A program made the translations under genes and the position numbers. A model generated the notes under the pieces. The model was not told the origin of the DNA. It ran no database searches and saw only the letters and a program-made list of their open reading frames with translations. From positions 62,001-126,000 of the forward strand of contig CACYJU010000001.1 of assembly GCA_902774845.1 (NCBI GenBank): DNA of 64,000 bases. Reading direction: 5' to 3'. Of this stretch, positions 1 to 7,719 are shown piece after piece (the first letter of the stretch is position 1; each line of letters starts with the position of its first letter). Source of the stretch: an uncultured Bacteroidota bacterium. GTDB taxonomy: Bacteria > Bacteroidota > Bacteroidia > Bacteroidales > P3.

Positions 1-1470
1 CAGCCTCACCGAATCCCTCTCTATCGGATAGGTGAACTCCATCACAGCCTCTCCGCCAAAAAACACCTCATCGAGATACCAACTGCGGCTCTTCCCTCTC
101 TTGCTCTGGTCATACACTTTGATCTCTCGGTTCTCCACATCCGCCACGTCGGGTTCCACATGCAGACGCGCTTCTGGTTTCTTCGCAACTTCAAGGTGTA
201 GATAGTGGCTGCTGTCACATCCCTGTTCCGTCGTATACCTCACCACGTAGTTCCCCTCTTTCGAATACTGCTGTCCCTCCATCTCGTACACCTCTCCCTC
301 GCATATCGTCACCGTGTCGTAAGTGGCATAGGTGAGGTAGAGGCTGTACAGCACCATGCTGTCACATCCATACCTGTCTGCCAACATCACGCTGTCGTTT
401 GTCACCTGCGTGTCGTATGACCGCCCTTCGTAACTCCAAGGCAGCTGCTCCACACTTATGGTGTCACTCTGATAGGTCACCTCATGCTGATCTCTTACCT
501 GAAGTACCAGCGTCATCTGCGACCGCCCTTCTCCATGCACATATACCCCCGCGTCACAGACGGTAGTGTCCACAAACTGATAACACTCCCCATAGCATAT
601 CGTGTCGTATATCGTGTCTATCACCGCCGACAAGCTGTTCGCCTTCAAAAAAACTCCCGAATCCAATGCATAATCCGACGCATCCGCTATAGCCATCATC
701 AGATGATATGTCGTATGGGGCACTACCCTCGCCGCCGCCGTAAGCGGAACCGTATATCCGTCATACTCCACCCACTGCCCATATGTGTTATCTACATAGT
801 ATTCCGAATTATCCCAGTCGTTCACATTATTTATTGTTATAGGCATATCAGTATTGGGAATAAGCGCTATGTTTTTGTTCTCGTACGGCTCACCTCCGTC
901 GGGATTCTGTCCAGATATGAAGAAACCGAAGACATCGTTATATGCATATACAAATTCAGGGTATTCCTCCGAACCAAACACATATTCGAACACGATGGAA
1001 TCACTCATAGGCACAAAGTCAAACTCCAAAACTATCACATCGTTCGCCCAGTCGTTTATTAGATCTTCAAGTAATGTACAAGTGTAAAAGTTGCCACATC
1101 CCCATCCTGTCATTCCGGAATTGTCATTTATTCCCGCCACCGAATCCGCGCATCCGTTCGTCAGTATAATCCCCTCTTCTATTCCGAGGCCTGTCTCTTC
1201 CTCTCCCGTAGTGAATATCCCTATCATCCCACTATTTGTACTTCCGTCGTTGATTATCCCATTACTCTCATTTAACCTCACGTTGCTCACCGTCACACCC
1301 GTTCCCAGCAGCACGTTCCTCACCAGCGAATCCGCCGTCCAGTTCTCAGGAAACTCCGACCCCGATGTCACTATCAGCTGTCCCCTCACACCACCAGGCA
1401 CCAGCAACACCACCGCCATCAGCAGCAAACAAACAAACCATCTATGTCCACATCTTAACAATTTCTCCAT
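1..1470 (-). CDS. Choice-of-anchor-L surface protein, C-terminus beyond window
   Basis: This reading frame is open from an ATG at 1470 to the window edge (490 codons, no stop), so the C-terminus is missing. Residues 1-30 form a signal peptide with a hydrophobic run ending near Gly-Gln. Around residues 160-175 lies the VFEYVFGSEEYPEF motif that marks the choice-of-anchor-L family of secreted proteins. From about residue 290 there are repeated modules with spaced Cys, a GxY core and a closing GCDS, as in Bacteroidetes adhesins. Such proteins usually end in an outer-membrane or type IX sorting domain, but that part is not visible. It is probably an extracellular adhesin or matrix protein. The upstream 70 bases are a heptamer repeat array rather than a recognisable promoter. 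Confidence 0.85.
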   Translation of the reverse strand, partial: MEKLLRCGHRWFVCLLLMAVVLLVPGGVRGQLIVTSGSEFPENWTADSLVRNVLLGTGVTVSNVRLNESNGIINDGSTNSGMIGIFTTGEEETGLGIEEGIILTNGCADSVAGINDNSGMTGWGCGNFYTCTLLEDLINDWANDVIVLEFDFVPMSDSIVFEYVFGSEEYPEFVYAYNDVFGFFISGQNPDGGEPYENKNIALIPNTDMPITINNVNDWDNSEYYVDNTYGQWVEYDGYTVPLTAAARVVPHTTYHLMMAIADASDYALDSGVFLKANSLSAVIDTIYDTICYGECYQFVDTTVCDAGVYVHGEGRSQMTLVLQVRDQHEVTYQSDTISVEQLPWSYEGRSYDTQVTNDSVMLADRYGCDSMVLYSLYLTYATYDTVTICEGEVYEMEGQQYSKEGNYVVRYTTEQGCDSSHYLHLEVAKKPEARLHVEPDVADVENREIKVYDQSKRGKSRSWYLDEVFFGGEAVMEFTYPIERDSVRL

Positions 1471-1483
1471 AAAAACTCAATCA

Positions 1484-1553
1484 TTTGTCTATTCACTAAT
1501 CACCATTCACTATTGTCTATTCACTAATCACTATTCACCAATCACTATTTAAT
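1484..1553. repeat. Heptamer tandem array (WTRGTGA type)
   Basis: Read on the minus strand, this spacer is a run of seven-base units such as ATAGTGA, TTAGTGA, TTGGTGA and ATAGACA, about nine in a row. It fills the gap between nadA and the adhesin gene and slightly overlaps the nadA 3' end. Similar heptamers recur at 41183-41252 and 46636-46672. Confidence 0.75.
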
Positions 1554-2495
1554 TATCCCCAACTCCCGCGACATCTCCAGCATCCTCACTATCGGCCTCT
1601 TCGCCGCCTCTATCAGCTCCTCGCTCATGATGATTTCGGGTTTCTCGTCCCGCAGACACGCCACTAGGTTCTCCAGCGTGTTCATCTTCATGTATCCGCA
1701 GTCGTCGCACGCGCAGCTCTTCTCGTCCTTCAGCGTGATGAACTCCCGATCAGGATTCTCCTTCTTCATCTCATACAGTATGCCGCTTTCCGTCACCACG
1801 ATGAACCTCTTCGCCTCCGACTTCTTGATATAGTTCAGCATCGCCTTCGTCGATCCCACGAAGTCCGCCACCTTCAGCAATGCCGCGTTACATTCTGGAT
1901 GCGCGATCACCGGAGCGTCCCTGTTCTCCGCTTTCAGTTTCAACACCGCCTCCGCTTGCATCGCGTCGTGCACCATACACACTCCATCCCACAGCAGCAT
2001 CTCCCTTCCCGTCTTCGAGTTGATATACCCTCCCAGGTTCTTGTCTGGCGCGAAGATTATCTTCTGCTCCTTAGGCAAAGCATTCACCAGCTTCTCGGCG
2101 TTTCCGCTCGTGCATATCAGGTCGCTCTCCGCCTTCACCTCCGCCGTACAGTTGATATACGATATCACTATATGGTCGGGATGTTCCGCGTGAAACCTTC
2201 TCAAGTCTTCCGCCTTGCACGACTCCGCCAACGAGCAACTCGCCTCCATCACCGGAAGCAGCACCTTGCGCGACGGGTTCAGTATCTTCGCCGTCTCCGC
2301 CATAAAGTGCACTCCGCAGAACACTATGATGTCTGCCTCACATCTCTGAGCCTCTTGCGCCAGCGCCAAGCTGTCTCCGATATAATCCGACACCTCCTGT
2401 ATCTCCGGCCTCTGGTAGTAATGCCCCAAGATGACAGCATTCTTCCGCCGTTTCAACTCGATGATCTCCTGTTGTAATTCTTTTATTGTGGACAT
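1545..2495 (-). CDS. nadA: Quinolinate synthase NadA
   Basis: NadA condenses iminoaspartate with dihydroxyacetone phosphate to make quinolinate, the precursor of NAD, in the cytoplasm. The 316-residue protein has the family hallmarks: the N-terminal GHYYQRPEIQEVSDYIGDS segment (residues 24-42), VFCGVHFMAETAK (58-70), the HPECN motif (199-203) and a CACDDCGYM segment (261-269). Cys87, Cys173 and Cys266 fit the three ligands of the [4Fe-4S] cluster. The partner nadB is not in the window. A minus-strand TATCTTTG box at 2711-2718 would give a leader of about 210 bases that carries two copies of a 50-base repeat. Confidence 0.96.
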   Translation of the reverse strand: MSTIKELQQEIIELKRRKNAVILGHYYQRPEIQEVSDYIGDSLALAQEAQRCEADIIVFCGVHFMAETAKILNPSRKVLLPVMEASCSLAESCKAEDLRRFHAEHPDHIVISYINCTAEVKAESDLICTSGNAEKLVNALPKEQKIIFAPDKNLGGYINSKTGREMLLWDGVCMVHDAMQAEAVLKLKAENRDAPVIAHPECNAALLKVADFVGSTKAMLNYIKKSEAKRFIVVTESGILYEMKKENPDREFITLKDEKSCACDDCGYMKMNTLENLVACLRDEKPEIIMSEELIEAAKRPIVRMLEMSRELGIIK

Positions 2496-2503
2496 CTGAT
2501 TTG

Positions 2504-2651
2504 TAATTAATGATAAATTATATGGATAATTATACGGTAATTAATGTTTTAAAACGATGATATGTGTTGACCCGAAAAACGGTATATTAAACTAGTGTTC
2601 ATTAATTAATGATAAATATACGGATAATTATACGGTAATTAATGTTTTAAA
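2504..2651. repeat. Two direct copies of a ~50 bp AT-rich repeat
   Basis: Copies at 2504-2554 and 2602-2651 are nearly identical. Each runs from an ATTAATGATAAA block through GGATAATTATACGGTAATTA to GTTTTAAAA. They lie in the presumed nadA leader, 47 bases apart. Their role is unknown; a repeated operator or a slipped duplication are both possible. Confidence 0.85.
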
Positions 2652-2710
2652 AATTTCAAGTCAACTCCTATATTGTTCCTTTATTATATTCTATACTATA
2701 TATTAATCTG

Positions 2711-2718
2711 CAAAGATA
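2711..2718 (-). promoter_or_regulatory. Bacteroidetes -7 box, probably nadA promoter
   Basis: The minus strand reads TATCTTTG, a match to the TAnnTTTG -7 element used by the Bacteroidetes primary sigma factor. It points toward nadA. No convincing TTTG sits 19-21 bases upstream, so this rests on the -7 box alone. Confidence 0.5.
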
Positions 2719-2748
2719 AGAAAAATTAGTGATATCGAAATAGTTTTG

Positions 2749-2756
2749 TACTTTTG
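2749..2756 (+). promoter_or_regulatory. Bacteroidetes -7 box before the structured RNA
   Basis: TACTTTTG matches the -7 consensus and is divergent from the nadA box about 30 bases away. A transcript would start at about 2762, exactly where the folded region begins. Confidence 0.55.
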
Positions 2757-2761
2757 CATTT

Positions 2762-3000
2762 GCTTACGAGAGTTTATGTAAGCTTGCGAGAAAAGCATTG
2801 CAATATTATCCTTTCATTGAAATTTCGCCAAAATTCTATACTGGAGGAGTGTGCATTGATTATTTCGCTTGATTGAATATGCCTCATTCTGGCATATCAT
2901 CAGGCGTGAGATTTGTTCCCCAGTATTCGTTCCAGTAAGGGTGTTTGGCGACACCTCAATGAAGACGATATGAGCACATAACCTCATGCCTTTCTTATTT
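2762..3000 (+). ncRNA. Candidate rod-shaped structured RNA
   Basis: Nested complementary segments would fold into a long interrupted rod: 2813-2820 with 2956-2963, 2826-2832 with 2944-2950, and 2838-2844 with 2920-2926. A perfect 7-base-pair hairpin at 2877-2897 sits inside the apical loop. A separate 6-bp hairpin (2762-2783) sits at the 5' end, and a short ATGAG/CTCAT hairpin followed by a U-rich run lies near 2967-3000. A -7 box lies immediately upstream. Size and shape recall 6S RNA, but I see no sequence signature that proves a family. It could also be a long leader of the lipoprotein gene at 3038. Confidence 0.45.
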
Positions 3001-3037
3001 TACCTCATTTTTTGTTTAATCATTATTTTACATTCTT

Positions 3038-3526
3038 ATGAAAAAGTCCTTCTATCTCTTAATCCTGACCCCTTTCCTCCTCTCTTCCTGCTTCTCCTAC
3101 GTCCCCGCTATGTCCGAAAGCAGCTATCAGCATACTGTCGACGTCGTGAAACAGAAACTCCTCGACGATGGGTTCAATCTCACAGGCAATGGTATTAGCG
3201 GCGGTTATCATGATACAGAGACTTACAAGTTCTCTAATTCAGATGGTGGCGAAGTGGAGTTCAAACTTATGGTTCATCGTGGCGATAATAATGGGCAGGT
3301 TTTCATCGACGAGGTCGAAGTCGTAGGTTGCAATACGGTTAATTATTCTGACCCAAAATTCTGCGAACAAGAAAGCGGCACCCTTGAAAAACTCATATCC
3401 GAAAACATAAACAACGATATCAAAGGCAGAAAGTTTAGTGTTGGTAAGACTGTTGGTGCCATCGTCGGTGGATCTGTTGGTTTAGGTGTTCTTTTCGGAG
3501 TTATTATGGTTATTGCTGCATTATAA
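3038..3526 (+). CDS. Small lipoprotein with C-terminal hydrophobic segment
   Basis: This is a 162-residue protein of unknown function. Residues 1-18 are a lipoprotein signal peptide ending in LSSC, so Cys18 is probably lipidated and the protein sits in the envelope. The middle (about 25-120) is polar and predicted mixed alpha/beta, with two further Cys. The last 25 residues form a glycine-rich hydrophobic helix with a GAIVGGSVGLG pattern, which could be a second membrane contact. Its end overlaps the end of the next, convergent gene by 6 bp. The start fits the signal peptide; a frame beginning upstream at 2986 is a different phase and a shadow. Confidence 0.75.
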   Translation: MKKSFYLLILTPFLLSSCFSYVPAMSESSYQHTVDVVKQKLLDDGFNLTGNGISGGYHDTETYKFSNSDGGEVEFKLMVHRGDNNGQVFIDEVEVVGCNTVNYSDPKFCEQESGTLEKLISENINNDIKGRKFSVGKTVGAIVGGSVGLGVLFGVIMVIAAL

Positions 3527-4159
3527 TTCCACCTCCTTCTGCGTAGTTTCCGAGTAGACGCCTCTCTCCTTATTATACGCAAACGCATACACCCTCAACT
3601 TCTTCCCAACCCATTTCTCGTCTATTTTGCATTCCCTCCTACCCTCTCCTGGAGTTGTAAAGAACAGTTCCCCTTTTATCAGCTCCTCACAGAACACATA
3701 CAGCAGCACATCGTTTCTCTCCAGCGATTCTCCCTTCGTCATATCGTATTCCACCTCAACCGTCTTCCCCTCTTTAATCCTCGCACTCTTTATCTCCACC
3801 TTCTCTCCCGTACCGTAACTCAGCTGCAGCTTCTCATAGTTTACCTTCCAGTTATTCATCCGGCACGTCTTCAGGTTGAGGCTCTTGAACACATCTCTCG
3901 GGTGTTCCCCTTTCCTCTTTGCCTTCAGTTTCAAACCCAGCATATACGCCGCTTTCATCTCCTTCGCAAGCTTCGACACCATCGAAAACGCCTCCTGATG
4001 GGCTTTGTTCTCTTCCGAGAGTTCCACATCCTTGTCCTTCTTCCTACGCTTTCCGATTAGTTTCCTCAGCTCGTCAACCTGTACCGTAAGCAGCTTCACC
4101 TGCTCCCTCAACGCCTCAACCTGCTCCTTCAGTAACACCTCTTCTTTCTTTTTAGCCAT
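3521..4159 (-). CDS. Coiled-coil protein, C-terminal half DUF6266-like
   Basis: This is a 212-residue protein of unknown function. Residues 1-45 form a Lys/Glu/Leu heptad coiled coil. Residues 55-90 are a basic helix. The C-terminal half has a beta-rich pattern with N-N-W-x-V-x-Y and a closing WVGKKLRVYAFAY strand, which reminds me of the DUF6266 family of Bacteroidetes, recalled rather than searched. There is no signal peptide. The ATG at 4159 is preferred over a TTG two codons upstream. A TATCTTTG box at 4467-4474 would give an unusually long, repeat-rich leader of about 300 bases. Confidence 0.7.
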   Translation of the reverse strand: MAKKKEEVLLKEQVEALREQVKLLTVQVDELRKLIGKRRKKDKDVELSEENKAHQEAFSMVSKLAKEMKAAYMLGLKLKAKRKGEHPRDVFKSLNLKTCRMNNWKVNYEKLQLSYGTGEKVEIKSARIKEGKTVEVEYDMTKGESLERNDVLLYVFCEELIKGELFFTTPGEGRRECKIDEKWVGKKLRVYAFAYNKERGVYSETTQKEVEL

Positions 4160-4466
4160 ATTCAAATGATTTAGATTTAACGTAACTATACCATAACTAT
4201 ACTCTAACTATACCCCACCTATCACCCACCTTAACTCCGCACTCGACACAGACAGCACTCACACAGCATCTGCACAGCACCTTCTGTCAGCATTATGTCA
4301 GACAAATCTCAGATAAGTGTCAGAGAAGCACTCATCCACTTTTCTTTAACTATCTGATAATTAATAATTAGACTTTTTCAATCACCCCTTTTTCCTCTCT
4401 CCTTCTCTCCTATCTCCCTAATTCTCACCATCCTTAAACCAATCTTTTACTCATCCTTTCGCCCTA

Positions 4467-4474
4467 CAAAGATA
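4467..4474 (-). promoter_or_regulatory. -7 box for the coiled-coil gene
   Basis: The minus strand reads TATCTTTG, with a GTTG 21 bases further upstream as a weak -33 element. It is the only consensus box in front of the gene that starts at 4159. Confidence 0.5.
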
Positions 4475-5173
4475 CGAAACTTTTTCCCCGCTCTACAACT
4501 ATATAAATATCTTTTTTCAAACACCCTCACCCCTCTCTAAAGAGAGGGGCAACCCATATTTAGAAAACCCAGCACTTTTATAAAAAACTCCTCATTATAG
4601 TTAGTAACAAAAAATCTCCAAAACCGTCAACCAAAAAGAAATTTTTTTTAAAGAATGTCCCAAAGAGAGACGCTACTATAAGTGAGAAGAATTTAAAAGA
4701 AAAAATAAAAATAAGTTTAAATATTTTTTACTTTTTTTCTCCTTTGTTAATTTGGTTGAAAACTACGTAACCATCGCTATTGCACCCCACCATTACATTC
4801 CATCTTCAACACCCTTTTCAACGCCCCATTCCATTCGTCATAAGCCATTTATCTTCCTTTTCAACAACTGTTCATTTCCACCTAGACAGCCTCCTGTTAA
4901 TTCTCACTTACGACCTCACTCTTTTGTGTAAAATCTTTCACAAATCGCCCCCTCATCAACAGGGTACCCCCCTACCCTACTTTTCAACACCACTTTTTCA
5001 ACCTTTTCAACAATTACTAACAAATAACCACGTAATCCCAAAAATTTTTCCAATCCTTCCCTTTCATCTACATAAAAATAGTTACTAACTCACACCTCTC
5101 TATCTTTCAGCAACATTGGCTGTTAGTTAAAAAGTTATTGCCTCCTCCAGCCATAGAGGAGGCTTATTTATTG

Positions 5174-5181
5174 TATCTTTG
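5174..5181 (+). promoter_or_regulatory. -7 box of rpiB
   Basis: TATCTTTG lies 20 bases before the rpiB ATG at 5202 and fits TAnnTTTG. The leader would be only about 15 bases. Confidence 0.6.
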
Positions 5182-5201
5182 CACCAAAATAAAAAACTAT
5201 T

Positions 5202-5642
5202 ATGGCAGAAATAATACCTATCGCCTGCGACCATGCAGGTTACGACTTGAAACAGAAAGTGATGGCCCGTCTCGTAGAGATGGGATTCGAACCGAAGGAC
5301 TTTGGCACCTACTCCTCCGACAGTTGCGATTATCCCGACTTTGCCCATCAGGTCGGCTCAGCCGTCAACAATGGCACCTACCGTCGCGGCATCGTCATCT
5401 GCGGTAGTGGCAACGGCGTTCAGATGACTGTCAACAAATACCCCAACGTGCGTTGCGCCCTCTGCTGGAATGTCGAGATAGCACATCTCGCACGTCAGCA
5501 CAACGACGCCAACATCCTCTCCCTCCCTGCCCGCTTCATCTCCGAAGACCTCGCTCTACAGATACTTAAGGAATATATCGAAACTCCCTTCGAAGGCGGC
5601 CGCCACCAGCGTCGTGTAGAGAAAATCAACAAGCTGATATAA
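5202..5642 (+). CDS. rpiB: Ribose-5-phosphate isomerase B
   Basis: RpiB interconverts ribulose 5-phosphate and ribose 5-phosphate in the pentose phosphate pathway. The 146-residue length is normal for the family. The N-terminal CDHAGYDLK (residues 9-17) forms the phosphate and sugar pocket, Cys67 in the ICGSGNGV loop is the expected catalytic base, and His100 in RQHNDAN is the expected ring-opening residue. It is followed by deoC, and the two together feed pentose phosphates and deoxynucleoside breakdown into central metabolism. It probably forms an operon with deoC. Confidence 0.95.
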   Translation: MAEIIPIACDHAGYDLKQKVMARLVEMGFEPKDFGTYSSDSCDYPDFAHQVGSAVNNGTYRRGIVICGSGNGVQMTVNKYPNVRCALCWNVEIAHLARQHNDANILSLPARFISEDLALQILKEYIETPFEGGRHQRRVEKINKLI

Positions 5643-5720
5643 AAGACATTGTCAGCTGTCTGTCGCCGTTCAAACCTATCACCTTTCAAGCGAAGCGAAA
5701 CTTTAAAACAAACACAACTT

Positions 5721-6473
5721 ATGGACGATCTCCGCACTCTTTTCAGTTGTATCGACCACACAACGCTCAACTCAACAGATACCGAATCCTCTGTCGAACA
5801 GTTCTGTCAAGAGACATTGAGGATGTGCGAAACCGTCGATGAGAAGGTGGCTGCTGTGTGTGTCTATCCTCCTTTTGTTGCCAAAGCCGCCGAGGTGTTG
5901 AAAGGGTCGGGCATAGCTGTCGCTGCCGTCGCTTGCGGCTTCCCCTCAGGTCAGATGCCTCTGCGGCTCAAACTCGAAGAGGTGAAATACGTGCTTGACC
6001 AAGGCGCCTCCGAAGTCGATATGGTTATCTCGCGGGGCGATGTGGTCGAAGGCAACCTTGTAAAGGTATTCGACGAGATTGCCGCCGTACGCGAATACTG
6101 CTTCAGCCAGAAACTGAAGGTCATCATCGAGACGGGCGAACTGAAAACCGAAGCCAACATAACAGCCGCCTCCCAAACGGCCATCGCTGCTGGAGCCGAC
6201 TTCATAAAGACTTCAACAGGCAAGATTCCCGTCGGCGCCACCATCGAGGCAGCTGAAATTATGTTAAAAGTTTTAACAAATAACATTGAAATTTCGAAAA
6301 AAACAATCGGTTTCAAGGCTTCGGGAGGCATCTCAACCATAGAACAGGCGATGGAATATGCCGACCTCACCCGTCTCCTTATGGGCGAACAATGCTTTAA
6401 TAAACAATATTTTAGAATCGGTGCAAGCCGTCTGACGTCTAAAGTGTTTGAACTTTTGAAGCAAAAAAATTAG
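5721..6473 (+). CDS. deoC: Deoxyribose-phosphate aldolase
   Basis: DeoC splits 2-deoxyribose 5-phosphate into acetaldehyde and glyceraldehyde 3-phosphate. With the ATG at 5721 the protein is 250 residues, a normal length. The Schiff-base lysine is Lys163 in ADFIKTSTGK, supported by Asp100 in ASEVDMV and Lys199 in GFKASGG. The frame can be extended to an ATG at 5649, but the extra 24 residues are not family-like. They are encoded by a stretch (5686-5699) that shares 14 bases with the element inside wbqC, so I reject that start. It lies 78 bases after rpiB. Confidence 0.95.
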   Translation: MDDLRTLFSCIDHTTLNSTDTESSVEQFCQETLRMCETVDEKVAAVCVYPPFVAKAAEVLKGSGIAVAAVACGFPSGQMPLRLKLEEVKYVLDQGASEVDMVISRGDVVEGNLVKVFDEIAAVREYCFSQKLKVIIETGELKTEANITAASQTAIAAGADFIKTSTGKIPVGATIEAAEIMLKVLTNNIEISKKTIGFKASGGISTIEQAMEYADLTRLLMGEQCFNKQYFRIGASRLTSKVFELLKQKN

Positions 6474-6492
6474 ATATATTACAGGAATTTTT

Positions 6493-6500
6493 TACTTTTG
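6493..6500 (+). promoter_or_regulatory. -7 box of the sphingolipid genes
   Basis: TACTTTTG lies 31 bases before the ATG at 6532. No clear -33 TTTG is present at the usual distance. Confidence 0.5.
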
Positions 6501-6531
6501 CAAGTTCCGTAATACGTCATTTGAATTATAG

Positions 6532-7716
6532 ATGAAACCGATTAGAAAGAAACTAGCACAGTATAGAGCGCCCCAGGAGGCTAAAGCCAAGGGCATCTAC
6601 CCCTATTTCACCCCTATTTCGTCCGAGCAGAACACCGAAGTACTCGTTCATGGGAAGAAAGTCCTCATGTTCGGATCCAATTCTTATCTGGGTCTTACCA
6701 ACCATCCCAAAATCAAAGAGGCAGCCAAAGCCGCCATCGACAAATACGGCACAGGATGCGCCGGTTCACCTTTCCTCAACGGCACTCTCGACATACACAT
6801 TCGTCTCCAGGACGAGCTCTGTGAGTTCCTGGGCAAGGACGCCGTGATGCTCTTCTCGGCGGGTTTCCTCGCCAACTCGGGCACCATCCCCTGCATCACG
6901 GGTCGTAACGACTTCGTCTATTTCGACGAGCGCGACCACGCCTCCATCATGGAAGGCAAGCAGATTACCTTCGCCGCCAACTACAAGTACAAGCACCTTA
7001 ATCTCGACGACCTCGAGCGCCTGCTACAGAAGAACAACCCCGACGACGGCAAGCTCGTAGTCACCGACGGCGTATTCTCGATGGAGGGCGATGTGGCTCA
7101 GGTCGATAAGATGGTCGAGCTCTGCAACAAATACAACGCCACCCTTATGGTTGATGAGGCTCACGGCCTCGGTGTCTTTGGACGCGAGGGACGCGGTGTC
7201 TGCGACCATTTCAACCAGCTCCCCAACGTCGATATCGTGATGGGCACTTTCTCCAAGTCGCTGGCTTCCATCGGCGGTTTCATCGCTGCCGATGCCGACA
7301 CCATCAACTGGATGAAACACAACGTCCGCCCCTATATCTTCACCGCTTCCATGACTCCCGCCACCACCGCCTCCGTCCTTGAGGCGCTACACATCATGCG
7401 CTCCGAACCTGAGCGCCAGAAGGCCCTCTGGGACAACACCCACTACGCCATGAAGGCTTTTCGCGACCTCGGATTCGAGATCGGCAACACCGAAACGCCT
7501 ATCATACCGCTCTTTGTGCGCGACAACGACAAGACCTTCCTCCTCACCCACATGCTGCTTGAAGAGGGCATCTTCGTCACACCAGTCATCGCACCTGCCG
7601 TACAGTCACAGGATACCCTCATCCGCGTCGCCCTGATGGCCACCCACACCAAAGCGCAGATCGACTTCGCTGTGGACAAAATCCACCAATGCTTCAAGAA
7701 ACTCGAGATACTTTAA
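6532..7716 (+). CDS. spt: Serine palmitoyltransferase-type PLP enzyme
   Basis: This 394-residue alpha-oxoamine synthase joins an amino acid to an acyl-CoA. In Bacteroidales this type is serine palmitoyltransferase, which makes 3-ketosphinganine for sphingolipids. PLP contacts are visible: His136 in DHASIM, Asp208 and His211 in VDEAHG, and the Schiff-base Lys242 in GTFSKSLASIGG. The fold is shared with 8-amino-7-oxononanoate synthase and KBL. The sphingolipid assignment rests on the N-terminal GIYPYFTPISSEQ segment, the lack of biotin or threonine-breakdown neighbours, and the tightly linked acyltransferase-like gene that starts 3 bases after its stop. Confidence 0.85.
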   Translation: MKPIRKKLAQYRAPQEAKAKGIYPYFTPISSEQNTEVLVHGKKVLMFGSNSYLGLTNHPKIKEAAKAAIDKYGTGCAGSPFLNGTLDIHIRLQDELCEFLGKDAVMLFSAGFLANSGTIPCITGRNDFVYFDERDHASIMEGKQITFAANYKYKHLNLDDLERLLQKNNPDDGKLVVTDGVFSMEGDVAQVDKMVELCNKYNATLMVDEAHGLGVFGREGRGVCDHFNQLPNVDIVMGTFSKSLASIGGFIAADADTINWMKHNVRPYIFTASMTPATTASVLEALHIMRSEPERQKALWDNTHYAMKAFRDLGFEIGNTETPIIPLFVRDNDKTFLLTHMLLEEGIFVTPVIAPAVQSQDTLIRVALMATHTKAQIDFAVDKIHQCFKKLEIL

Positions 7717-7719
7717 TAA

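Larger units (their letters stand above)
4160..5201. other. 1 kb gene-free region, possible replication origin
   Basis: No gene was recognised. The left third is the repeat-rich leader of the minus-strand gene. A CCCCTCTCT/AGAGAGGGG hairpin lies at 4531-4550. From about 4560 to 4760 the DNA is very AT-rich. From 4755 to 5012 six TTTTCAAC octamers occur: five on the plus strand (4815, 4858, 4981, 4995, 5004) and one on the minus strand (4755-4762). Genes point away on both sides. This pattern of an AT-rich unwinding-type tract beside clustered 8-9-mers resembles oriC. The octamer differs from the classical DnaA box TTATCCACA at two positions, so the assignment is an inference. Confidence 0.4.

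Noticed and set aside
4780-5088. 102-codon plus-strand ORF in the origin-like region
   Set aside because: His/Pro/Phe-rich low complexity caused by the CTTTTCAAC repeats.
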